DNA of 64,000 bases, from contig CAMCFN010000002.1 of the NCBI GenBank assembly GCA_945874145.1, forward strand, positions 83,066 to 147,065, in the 5' to 3' direction. The stretch is from Akkermansia muciniphila (GTDB taxonomy: Bacteria; Verrucomicrobiota; Verrucomicrobiia; Limisphaerales; SXTU01). Every line of letters starts with the position of its first letter. Positions within the stretch are counted from its first letter, which is position 1. A program made the position numbers and the translations under genes. Below are positions 9,564 to 17,796 of the stretch, one piece after another. The notes under the pieces were generated by a model. The model saw only the letters and a list, made by a program, of their open reading frames with translations, searched no databases and was not told the DNA's origin.

Positions 9564-12500
9564 TTACTTGGTCTCCGCCTTCTTCGTGGGCAGGAGCATT
9601 TCGATGGCCTTGTCCAACTGCACGTCGCGGCCCGCCAGCCAGTCCTCGGGAGTGAGCCAGAGGCGCACATCGGGCTGCTCGCCGTTGTTCTCCATGTTTG
9701 TGCCGTCCATGCGGAAGACGCCGCCCTGCGGCATGCGCGCGCCCGTGCCGTCCGTCAGGCGCATGGCCCAGGTCCAGATGACATAGCCGGGCGTGGGCAT
9801 GCCCACGATCTTCGCGATGCCGCGCTGGCGCATGGCGTAGGGAAACATCTCACCGTTCGAGTAGCTGTGTTCGTTCATCAGCACGATGACGGGTTTCTCC
9901 CACGAGCGGTTCGGGGCCGCCTCCGGGCCCTCGTCGCGGGGGCGATACCAGCCGTGTTGCTTGCGCTCCAGCCAGTCAATCAGGGTGTCCGAGATGTTCC
10001 CGCCGCGATTGAAGCGCACGTCGATGATCATGCCCTGTTTGCCGCTCATGTATTCGTAGGCCTCGCGCTCGAAGCGGGTCTGATTTTCCCCGCCCATCGC
10101 ACTGATGTGCAGATAACCCAGCTTGCCGCCCGTCTGAGCCTCCACGTATTTGCGGAGGCGTTCCGTGCGGTTCAGGTATTGGAGGTTGTCCCATTCGGCA
10201 GCGGTGAGAACTTTGTATTTCACCTTCCGCGCGCCATCCTTCTTGGGCTCCTTGTTAACTAGGAATTCAAACTCGCGGTCCTGTCGGTCGTTGATGATCT
10301 GGTAGAGCTTTTCGTTCAAGGAAACTTCCTGTCCGTTGATGGCAAGCACGTGATCCCCCGCCTTGATCTGGGTCTGCTTGTAGGAACCCGGAGCCCCCAC
10401 GGGCACCGCCGCCACCCGGAGGCCCGGTCCGGCGTGCGTGTAGTCAAAAACGAAACCCAAATGCGGCGTGACCGGCTCCGGCACACTCCCGGCGGCGGCC
10501 GAAACCTCACTGTGCGATGACTCCAGCTCGCCAATCATCATGCCCAGCACGGTGGAGAAGTCATCGTGCGTGTCCACCGCTTCCAGCAGCGGCTCGTAGC
10601 GTTTGCGGATGCCTTCCCAATCCCGGCCGTGGAAGTTGGGATCGTAGAAGTTGTGCTGGTAGCTGCGCCAAAACTGTGTGAAGGCCGCCTTGCGCTCGGC
10701 CTTCACATCGCGATCGAAGTCGGCGGTGAAGGTGATTTTCTCCGGCCCCTTGGCGTCGCCGAGCTTAAGCTTCCAGGTGTCGCCACTTTGCATGTAGAGC
10801 GCGGCCTTGCTCTCGGGCAGCACGCGCAACCCCACCTTGCCCCCACCCGTGGTCACGCGTTTGGTCTCCTTGCCGTCGTAGCTCACGGTCCACACGTCGC
10901 CCTCCGACATGAAGGCGATGGTGCCATCCGTGGTGACGGTCAAATCGGCCGCCGGATTCTGCGAGGCCAGCTTGCGAATGCGCCGGTGGATGTCCTCGAA
11001 ATCAATCTCGACCTTCACCTTTTCCTTGGGCTTTTCAAACTTCACATCGGTGTCCGTGGTGCGCACGGCTTCCGGTTGCAGCGGCAGGACGTAAAGCCCG
11101 GTGCCCTCGCGATCACTCTGGAAGAAGAGGTGTTTGCCATCCGGCGACCATCTGGGCTGACTGTGCTGCGAGTTGAGCCGCGTCACGTTGTGCGCCTCGC
11201 CACCGCCGGAGGGGACCACCCAGATGTTCCAGGCGCGGTTCTCGCCCTTGCGGGTGTAGGCGATCCATTTCATGTCCGGCGACCACGCAAAATCACCGCC
11301 ACCCGAGACTTGCCAGTGCGTGCCGGGCACGTGGACGACCCGCTTCACCACCCCGTCGGCAAGATGCAACGTGAACAGCCCGCCGTCCTTGCCCGCGACC
11401 CAAAACGCGAGGTGCTGGCCATCCGGGCAGAGCGAGAGATGGGTGACATTTTCATCGCGCGGCCAGAGGGGCTTCACCGCCAGGGAAGCTAGATCCAGTT
11501 CGTAGATGCGTGTGTTGAATTCCCGGTCCGACGTGAAATAAAGTTTCTTGCCGTCCCGCGACCAGATGAAGTCCGAATCGTCACCCACCCAGTCCGTCAG
11601 CCGCCGGGCAAACTCTTCGCTGCGACCCGCCACGCCTTTGGTCTTCTCCGTGGACACGGTCCAGATGTCACCCCGCAAGCCGAAGGCCAGGACCTTACCG
11701 TCCGGCGACAACTCCGCCTCGTTGGAGCCCGAAGACAGCTTCTCCCGCCGCCGCGTGGTTTGCTTCTCATCGGCGCTCACCACGAGTTTGATCTTCGCCG
11801 GGGTTTTGCCCCCCGCCTTGAGCAGGTAGAGATCTGGCCCGTATTCGAAGGCGATGTCGCCCGATTTGCCGGCGACGCTGGGCCAGCGGACCGCGCCGCC
11901 GGTGAACTGGGTGAGCTGACGCCCCTTCCCATCCAACTCATAAATCCAAAGGTTGGGCGTGCGGGCAGGGTTGTCCGCGACCTTGCCGATGGGCTCGTTC
12001 AGCTTGCTGGCCGAGGGCGTGACCTCGCCGAACGTCACGGTGAGCAGGCGCTTGCCGTCGGGCAGGAACTGCGTCCAGAGATGCTGGCGGTCGTCGTTGG
12101 TGAGCGGCTTGCGGCGGCCATCGGCGGCATTGATGATCCATATCTGAGCCGCCGCCGCGCCGACGTAGCGCGGGCGGGTCCAAGGGAAACCATAGCGGCC
12201 ATAGACCACCGTCTTCCCGTCGGGCGAAAAGCTCGGGTAGTTCATCTGCGCATAATCCTCGCACAACCGCCCCGTCCCCAGAGTCTTCAAGTCCACGGTG
12301 TAGAGCGCAAAGTTCGGAGCTTCGCGCCGCGCGGCAAAGACGAGCTGCTTCCCGTCCGGGCTCCAGCCACCCGCCAACTCGGCCCCACCGTGCCAGGTGA
12401 TTTGCTGCGCCGGGCCACCCTCCGAGGGCACCACAAAAATATCCCAGCCACCGTTGCGTTTGCTGGAGAAGGCAACCCACTTGCCGTCCGGCGAAAAGAC

Positions 12501-12731
12501 CGGGTAGGCATCGGACTCAACATGCGAAGCCAGGACGGAAGCCCGACCACCCTCGCTTTGCGCGACCCACACATCACCGCGATATACAAAGGCGAGCCGC
12601 TTGCCATCAGGACTCAGCGCCGGCTGCCGCGCGCCAATGACCGGCTGGGGCGTGGGAGCGGTGAGTTGGGCGGAGGCGGAGGCAGCGAACAGCGCAACGA
12701 AAGCGCAGGCGGACAAGGCGCGGAGTTTCAT
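9564..12731 (-). CDS. Tricorn protease homologue (S41 family)
   Basis: The 1055-residue secreted peptidase has a signal peptide (MKLRALSACAFVALFAASASA), two successive WD40/PD40 propellers with repeated SPDGK motifs (roughly residues 25-620), a helical C1 domain, a PDZ domain (about 750-840) and a C-terminal S41 catalytic domain. Predicted catalytic residues are the Ser-His pair in ELESSHSEV, the nucleophilic serine in NEHSYSNGEMF, and a glutamate in MENNGEQPDV, matching the tricorn tetrad. Tricorn peptidases degrade oligopeptides; export here suggests periplasmic peptide degradation. ATGs at 12731 and 12740 are both possible starts; the first gives the better signal peptide. It probably forms one transcriptional unit with the small gene upstream. 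Confidence 0.92.
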   Translation of the reverse strand: MKLRALSACAFVALFAASASAQLTAPTPQPVIGARQPALSPDGKRLAFVYRGDVWVAQSEGGRASVLASHVESDAYPVFSPDGKWVAFSSKRNGGWDIFVVPSEGGPAQQITWHGGAELAGGWSPDGKQLVFAARREAPNFALYTVDLKTLGTGRLCEDYAQMNYPSFSPDGKTVVYGRYGFPWTRPRYVGAAAAQIWIINAADGRRKPLTNDDRQHLWTQFLPDGKRLLTVTFGEVTPSASKLNEPIGKVADNPARTPNLWIYELDGKGRQLTQFTGGAVRWPSVAGKSGDIAFEYGPDLYLLKAGGKTPAKIKLVVSADEKQTTRRREKLSSGSNEAELSPDGKVLAFGLRGDIWTVSTEKTKGVAGRSEEFARRLTDWVGDDSDFIWSRDGKKLYFTSDREFNTRIYELDLASLAVKPLWPRDENVTHLSLCPDGQHLAFWVAGKDGGLFTLHLADGVVKRVVHVPGTHWQVSGGGDFAWSPDMKWIAYTRKGENRAWNIWVVPSGGGEAHNVTRLNSQHSQPRWSPDGKHLFFQSDREGTGLYVLPLQPEAVRTTDTDVKFEKPKEKVKVEIDFEDIHRRIRKLASQNPAADLTVTTDGTIAFMSEGDVWTVSYDGKETKRVTTGGGKVGLRVLPESKAALYMQSGDTWKLKLGDAKGPEKITFTADFDRDVKAERKAAFTQFWRSYQHNFYDPNFHGRDWEGIRKRYEPLLEAVDTHDDFSTVLGMMIGELESSHSEVSAAAGSVPEPVTPHLGFVFDYTHAGPGLRVAAVPVGAPGSYKQTQIKAGDHVLAINGQEVSLNEKLYQIINDRQDREFEFLVNKEPKKDGARKVKYKVLTAAEWDNLQYLNRTERLRKYVEAQTGGKLGYLHISAMGGENQTRFEREAYEYMSGKQGMIIDVRFNRGGNISDTLIDWLERKQHGWYRPRDEGPEAAPNRSWEKPVIVLMNEHSYSNGEMFPYAMRQRGIAKIVGMPTPGYVIWTWAMRLTDGTGARMPQGGVFRMDGTNMENNGEQPDVRLWLTPEDWLAGRDVQLDKAIEMLLPTKKAETK

Positions 12732-12835
12732 GGGCAGCATTTGATTTCGGCAGACTGTAAAGCCGACGGCGGGACTGAGGGAAGCTTCAGTTCGGAACGA
12801 CTCGGGACGAGTGCATCTTGGCAGCGTCAGGTTCT

Positions 12836-13231
12836 TCAGAGCCAATGCTTGCCGAGGGTGACGATCAGTTGGTCGCCAGCCTTCTCCAAACGCACCGTGA
12901 AATTTGGAGCCATTCCCCGTTCCGTCGCCATACTTGGCACGCGCCCCATTAGCACGCCAACGGTCGTGCTATCTGCGTTGAAGAGGAAGACGTTGGTGCG
13001 GCTGGGGTAAAACGGAACAGGAGTCGCGTCAGTCAACTTGATGCGTGTCTGCATGAACGCACGTCGGGAATAATCCAAAGCCACCGTTTCCGTCAGCTGC
13101 TGGTCAGCGGGGAAGGGAAAACGTCGTTCCCACGAATTGAAGTCGTCCCAAAACACGACCGATAGCGGTAGCCCCACGAAAACGATTACGACCGGGGAAA
13201 GCAGAAGACTCCACCTCAACCACCGTGGCAT
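12836..13231 (-). CDS. Small membrane-anchored hypothetical protein
   Basis: The 131-residue frame opens with MPRWLRWSLLLSPVVIVFVG, a positively charged N-terminus followed by one transmembrane helix or uncleaved signal, then a soluble domain of about 100 residues. No family is recognised. It lies 105 bases upstream of the tricorn gene and 61 bases after the HupE-like gene, all on the minus strand, which fits a shared transcript. Codon use looks coding and no competing frame is better. Confidence 0.6.
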   Translation of the reverse strand: MPRWLRWSLLLSPVVIVFVGLPLSVVFWDDFNSWERRFPFPADQQLTETVALDYSRRAFMQTRIKLTDATPVPFYPSRTNVFLFNADSTTVGVLMGRVPSMATERGMAPNFTVRLEKAGDQLIVTLGKHWL

Positions 13232-13291
13232 TCAGCGCACTGGCTTCGTTCGTGTTGTTATCTGATTGCCGCTTGAAGGCTTGGCATACTG

Positions 13292-14548
13292 TTAGGAGGC
13301 CAGCAACCGCTCCACGGTCCACACCAAGCCAGCGAGGGCGATCAGGCAGCACGCCGGCCGGCGCACCCACGGGCCATACCAAGACCGGCCTTGGCACCAC
13401 TTCGTTACGCCGAACGCGAGCGTAATCACGGCCAACTGCCCCAGCTCTACGCCGAAGTTGAACGAAAGCAGCGCCGTGCCAATCTGATCGCGCGGCAAAC
13501 CCACTTCGCTCAACACCCCGGCAAAGCCCATGCCGTGAATCAGCCCAAAGCCAAACACCGCCGCCCAGCGCCACGGCGAGACTTCTGACCGGAACAGGTT
13601 CTCAATCGCCACTACCGCAATGGACAGGGCGATGATCGGTTCCACCACCCGCCCCGGCAGCGCGAAGATGCCAAGCACCGCCAGCGCCAGCGTGATGGAA
13701 TGTGCCAGCGTGAACGCCGTCACCTGCCAGAGCAGTGGCTTGAGTTTCGGACTAAGAAGGAACAACCCCAGCACGAACAGGATGTGATCCAAGCCCTTCG
13801 GCAGGATGTGCGTGAAGCCGAGTTCGATGAACTGAGTGGCCGTTGTGCCACGCAAATGGGACGGCTCCAGTTTGTCTGCACCAGGGAGGCGCGGGGAGGC
13901 TTCCGTGGCACGGGTGTCCTCTTGGAACGCATCGAGATCAATAACCATCGACTGGCGCGAAGCGACGAGTTGCAGCACGGGCGCGACGTCCTTGCCCCGA
14001 TGGAAAAGCACTTCAAACAAGGCCGCGAAGCCAAACGCATCATAAAGCGACAGCGACAGCTCAAGCTGCTTTGCCGTGGCCGGAACCTCCCAGCGCAGCG
14101 TAAGCGGAAGTGGAGCGGGGCGGACTTCTCCGGGGCGCTCCTCAGTGGTCAGAACTAGCGGGGCGGGCGGCCAGTTTGAAAGCGTGCCGCGCACCGGGGC
14201 ATTGGTATCCAAGTTGAAACGCACGCGGGACTGCACGTAATCCGCGATGCGGACAGCGGCGGCGCGGCACTCGGCTTCAGTCATCAGCACGACCTGATCA
14301 TTGGTGCGCCCCACAATGAACTGGAGCAGGTCGGGCTGGTTTAGCTGGAAGGTGAGCGTGAGTGAATTGGTCGCCAACTGGGCGTCCACCCGCGTCACGG
14401 AGGTGGTGTGGGCAAAAGCTGGACGGACGAGCCACAAGCAAAGCAGCAAGCCACATAACAGTGGCCGGTGGCTCGGAAGTTCAACGCGAGTCCGAGGGCT
14501 CGCAGGGGCGGGCAGGTGGCTCACCCGACCTTGGACTCGTGCTCCCAT
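13292..14548 (-). CDS. HupE/UreJ-like membrane protein with large extracytoplasmic N-domain
   Basis: The 418-residue protein has a hydrophobic signal (residues 28-46, ending in RPAFAH), a periplasmic domain of about 190 residues, and a C-terminal domain with six or so membrane helices beginning at LGFTHILPKGLDHILFVLGL. The motif HILPKGLDH with FTLAHS and GFGLIHGMGFA is typical of the HupE/UreJ_2 family, associated with metal (nickel or cobalt) uptake in some bacteria; transport here is unproven. The ATG at 14548 lies 3 bases after the stop of the coiled-coil gene, so translation may be coupled. A later start would be needed for a shorter signal n-region, so the start is uncertain. Confidence 0.75.
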   Translation of the reverse strand: MGARVQGRVSHLPAPASPRTRVELPSHRPLLCGLLLCLWLVRPAFAHTTSVTRVDAQLATNSLTLTFQLNQPDLLQFIVGRTNDQVVLMTEAECRAAAVRIADYVQSRVRFNLDTNAPVRGTLSNWPPAPLVLTTEERPGEVRPAPLPLTLRWEVPATAKQLELSLSLYDAFGFAALFEVLFHRGKDVAPVLQLVASRQSMVIDLDAFQEDTRATEASPRLPGADKLEPSHLRGTTATQFIELGFTHILPKGLDHILFVLGLFLLSPKLKPLLWQVTAFTLAHSITLALAVLGIFALPGRVVEPIIALSIAVVAIENLFRSEVSPWRWAAVFGFGLIHGMGFAGVLSEVGLPRDQIGTALLSFNFGVELGQLAVITLAFGVTKWCQGRSWYGPWVRRPACCLIALAGLVWTVERLLAS

Positions 14549-14551
14549 CCG

Positions 14552-17500
14552 TCACTTCTTCCGGGAGCGTGCGGCGGAGTCGGAGAGGTTCTTGAGATAC
14601 TGCTCGACGAGCGGGCTGTATTCCTCAGGCGCGCGCTCGGTCTGGCTTTGCATGAGCGCATTGCGGTCGCGGGCAGGCAGGCCGAGGAAACCGCTGGTGC
14701 CCTTGGCTTCACGGGTCTTGCCGTCGGTGCCGCCTTCGCCGTTCCAGTTGCCCTGCTTGCCGTCGCCCTGGCCTTCCTTGCTGCCGGGCTGCGGAGAATT
14801 CTGGCCGGGGCCTTTCGCCTGTCCTTTGCCCTGTTGCTGGCTCTCGCCCTGTCCCTGCTGACCTTGACCCTGCTGCGCCATTTGCTGACCCACTCCTTCT
14901 TGAGCCAGCGCGAGCGCGGCGGCTGCCTGGGCCAGCGCCTGCTGCGCGGCCTCAGCGTTTTGCTGGGCGGGTTGAGCCTTCCCGGCTTCCGCTTGGGCGG
15001 CAGCTTGAGTGAGCGCTTCCTGTGCCTTCTGCAAAGCTTGCTGCGCCTGTTGCGGAAGTGGTCCCGCCTCGCCGGCCGCCAGCGGGGCAATCGTTTGAGC
15101 GGCGGAATCGAGCGGCTGGGCGGCTTGCTGCGCGGCCTGCTGTGAGGCGAGCGTCTCGGTCATGGCCTTCACGTCGGACTGCTGCTTGGCGAGTTGGGGC
15201 AGCGATGCTTGGGGCTTGCCAGCTTGCGGCGTGCCTTGCGGCTGACCATCGGCGGGCTGGCCGTCCGCTGGCTTTCCATCAGCCGGTTTGCCATCAGCCG
15301 GTTTGCCATCCGCTGGCTTGCCATCTGCGGGTTTGCCTTCCGCCGGTTGGCCGTCGGGCTTGGGAGGCGCACCCTTGGGTTGCTCACCTGCGGGTTGTCC
15401 CGCTTCAGCCTGAGCGGCTTCCTTCAAGCCCTTCTCCGCCTTGGCCATCTCACCCACGGCACCCTTGAGGTCGTTCTGGCCGAGCTTTTCAGCGGCCTTA
15501 TCGGCCGCCTGCTTGGCTTCAGCGACGGGCTTGGACTGGGGCTGGGCTTTGGCTTTCTCACCCAGTGCGGCGGCGATTTCCTGCTGCTTCTGCTTGAGCA
15601 TCTCCTGAAGGCCAGCGGGCTGGTCGAGCTTGGCCAAAGCTTCATTCACCTGCTTCTGCGCGGCGGCCACCGCTTCCGAGGCCTTCGCCAACTGCGGGGT
15701 GTTCTTCGGTTCTGGCTGGCCGAGTTCCTGGGCAAGTTGCTGCTTCTTTTGGTCCACGGCGTTCTTGGCAGCCTGAAGATTGGCCATCGCCTTGGCTTGA
15801 TCGGGACGAGCGGCGGCGGCGTCTGGTTTGTCCAAGTCGGCCTTGGCATCCGCCATGTTTTCCTTGGCGGCCCCCAGATCGGAAGCGGCTTCGGGCGAAA
15901 GGTTTTTCGCCTCGGCTTGAGCGGCTTCCGTCTTGGCAGCCAAGTCGCCTTGCTCTTTGGCGGTCTGGGGAGCGGGCTTGTTGTCCGGCTTCTCGGCGGC
16001 CTTGGCAGTGTCCATCGCGACCTTTTGCTGGTCTTGCATGAGCTGGCCGATTTCCTTGCCCAGCTTGTCGAGCTTGGCCAAATCCTCCTTGGCCTTTTCG
16101 AGCTTGGCGATTTGGGAATCGATCTGCTGCGCGGCCTTGTCGAGCGCATCCTTCGCAGCCTGCTGCGCCATCGGGGCATTGGCCTTGTTCTCCAAGGCCT
16201 GCTGGGATTTCTCCATCTGACGGGCAGCCTCGCCCAAGGTCTTGGCCGCTTCCGGCGCGTTCGCAGCAGCATCTTGCTGAGTCTTTTGCGTCTCCGCCTT
16301 CACGGACTCCTGCTTGGCTGCTGGCTCGCCAAGCAACTCGGGCTTCTTCTCAGCCGCAGCGGCCTTTTCGGCCTTAGCAGCGTCCTCCTTGACCAGTTCT
16401 TGCTTCTGGGCGAGCTCCTCGACCTTCTTCTTGAGTTCTTTCAACTCCGCCACCTTGTCCTGCGGCTTCTGTTGCCGGGCTTCGGCAAGCGCGATCTGCT
16501 GCTCCAAGGTTGTCTTGGCCTCCTGCATCTTGGCGAGGGCCTGCTGCTGCTTCTCGGCTGCGGGAGGCTCGTCTTGAGCGCGCCGGGCCGGCTGCTGGTC
16601 CTGAAGCATAGCCCGGGCTTCCTGCTGCTTTTCCACGGCCGCCTTGAGTTCCTCGGCCGCCTTGGGAGCAGCCTTTTGGACGTCCTCACGGATGGTGTCG
16701 GTCTTGTCCACGACCTCGGCCTGCTTGCGTTCCGCCTCGGCGGCCTCGGTCTTCTCCGCCTTGGGCTTAGAGGCTTCCTTGGTCTGCTCATTGACCTGCT
16801 TCTGCTGCTCGATGGCTTTCTCCAGATCCCGCACGGCCTGCCGCATCACTTCGAGGTTGTCGCGAGCGGGCATGAGCAGCTTGGCCAAGTCTTGGAAAAC
16901 ATCGCGCGCACGCTTCTCGTTGCCGGCGGCGGAAAGCAAGTTGGCCGACTTCAAGTCGCCAGTGGCCGAAACCAGCGTCGCGGCGAGCCGGGTTTCCTCG
17001 GCCTTGGTCAAGGCAATGCGCGGCCGTTCCGCCGCCGGTCCATCCATGGCAGCAACGACCTTCTCCAGCTTGGTCAGGACGATCTTGGCCTCGTCCCCGA
17101 TGGTGTTCTGCTCAGTCTCTTGAAGCTGCAGTGCGACTTGGTGGGCCGTCTCGGTGCGACGGGCGTCGCGCCCCTTGGTGAGCGTGGCCAGACCGACGGC
17201 TTCCTTGAGGTTGTCTCCCTGCCGACGGGCGAGCGCAGCAAAACGCGAAGCAATCTCCTGCAAAACCTGCTGGCGCTGGTATTCAAGGAGCAGGGCGCGG
17301 AGCTGGACGGTTACGTTCTTCTGGCCGGCGAACGCATCAAGGGCGCTGCGCCTTTGGGCATCGGCATCCGAGGTGGTGCGGCTCTGCTGGAGGAGCGTGA
17401 CGACGCGGGCGATTTCCGTGTCGCTCAGTTTGCCCAGCACGCCTCGAATGGCCTTGAGCACCGCGACATCGTCGCCTTCCAAGCCGTTGCGCTCGTATTC

Positions 17501-17674
17501 CTCGATGACCGCGCTGAGCTGGCTGCCGACGCGCGAGGTGGTGGCCTTGATCTGCTCCTGCCGCAGCTCCTGCTGAAGAATCTTGTCGCCTCTGGTCGTA
17601 AGATCAGCGCGGACCGAGGTGGTGAGCAAGCCAAAGGCGGAAACCGCCAGGACAAGAAGGGCTTTACTGTTCAT
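14552..17674 (-). CDS. Exported 1040-residue coiled-coil protein rich in Ala, Gln and Lys
   Basis: A signal peptide (MNSKALLVLAVSAFGLLTTSVRA) is followed by helical sequence to about residue 780 with strong coiled-coil character (long KAAEKAEELKKKVEELAQKQ-like runs), a PADGK repeat block, a second helical Ala/Gln-rich region, and a Gly/Gln-rich tail. The end, LPARDRNALMQ...EEYSPLVEQYLKNLS, resembles the C-terminal motif of planctomycete/verrucomicrobial proteins encoded near BatA- and DUF4175-type genes; I infer a distant link only. It may be a periplasmic scaffold. The ATG at 17674 is chosen because the 20 upstream codons lack signal-peptide character. The compositional bias yields long false frames on the other strand. 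Confidence 0.75.
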   Translation of the reverse strand: MNSKALLVLAVSAFGLLTTSVRADLTTRGDKILQQELRQEQIKATTSRVGSQLSAVIEEYERNGLEGDDVAVLKAIRGVLGKLSDTEIARVVTLLQQSRTTSDADAQRRSALDAFAGQKNVTVQLRALLLEYQRQQVLQEIASRFAALARRQGDNLKEAVGLATLTKGRDARRTETAHQVALQLQETEQNTIGDEAKIVLTKLEKVVAAMDGPAAERPRIALTKAEETRLAATLVSATGDLKSANLLSAAGNEKRARDVFQDLAKLLMPARDNLEVMRQAVRDLEKAIEQQKQVNEQTKEASKPKAEKTEAAEAERKQAEVVDKTDTIREDVQKAAPKAAEELKAAVEKQQEARAMLQDQQPARRAQDEPPAAEKQQQALAKMQEAKTTLEQQIALAEARQQKPQDKVAELKELKKKVEELAQKQELVKEDAAKAEKAAAAEKKPELLGEPAAKQESVKAETQKTQQDAAANAPEAAKTLGEAARQMEKSQQALENKANAPMAQQAAKDALDKAAQQIDSQIAKLEKAKEDLAKLDKLGKEIGQLMQDQQKVAMDTAKAAEKPDNKPAPQTAKEQGDLAAKTEAAQAEAKNLSPEAASDLGAAKENMADAKADLDKPDAAAARPDQAKAMANLQAAKNAVDQKKQQLAQELGQPEPKNTPQLAKASEAVAAAQKQVNEALAKLDQPAGLQEMLKQKQQEIAAALGEKAKAQPQSKPVAEAKQAADKAAEKLGQNDLKGAVGEMAKAEKGLKEAAQAEAGQPAGEQPKGAPPKPDGQPAEGKPADGKPADGKPADGKPADGKPADGQPADGQPQGTPQAGKPQASLPQLAKQQSDVKAMTETLASQQAAQQAAQPLDSAAQTIAPLAAGEAGPLPQQAQQALQKAQEALTQAAAQAEAGKAQPAQQNAEAAQQALAQAAAALALAQEGVGQQMAQQGQGQQGQGESQQQGKGQAKGPGQNSPQPGSKEGQGDGKQGNWNGEGGTDGKTREAKGTSGFLGLPARDRNALMQSQTERAPEEYSPLVEQYLKNLSDSAARSRKK
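15251..15355 (-). repeat. Seven 15-bp tandem units encoding PADGK repeats
   Basis: Seven consecutive 15-base units (two central units, 15281-15310, identical; the others differing by a few bases) encode PAEGK/PADGK/PADGQ pentapeptides in the coiled-coil protein. The unit length keeps the frame, so gain or loss of copies would only change the length of a flexible Pro-rich linker. Confidence 0.9.
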
Positions 17675-17796
17675 TTTTGTGGAGTGTCGGAACGACCCAA
17701 TACGACCAGCGTCGCGAACGTTATCAGAAGGCACAGACGGCGCGTGTCGGGAGGGGGATTCAAGCTAAATTCCGGTGGGTGAAGTCGCGCGCAGCC

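Noticed and set aside
15194..17782. 862-residue open frame on the plus strand, Leu/Gly-rich
   Set aside because: It is the reverse reading of the Ala/Gln/Lys-rich coiled-coil gene, whose composition removes stops on the opposite strand.
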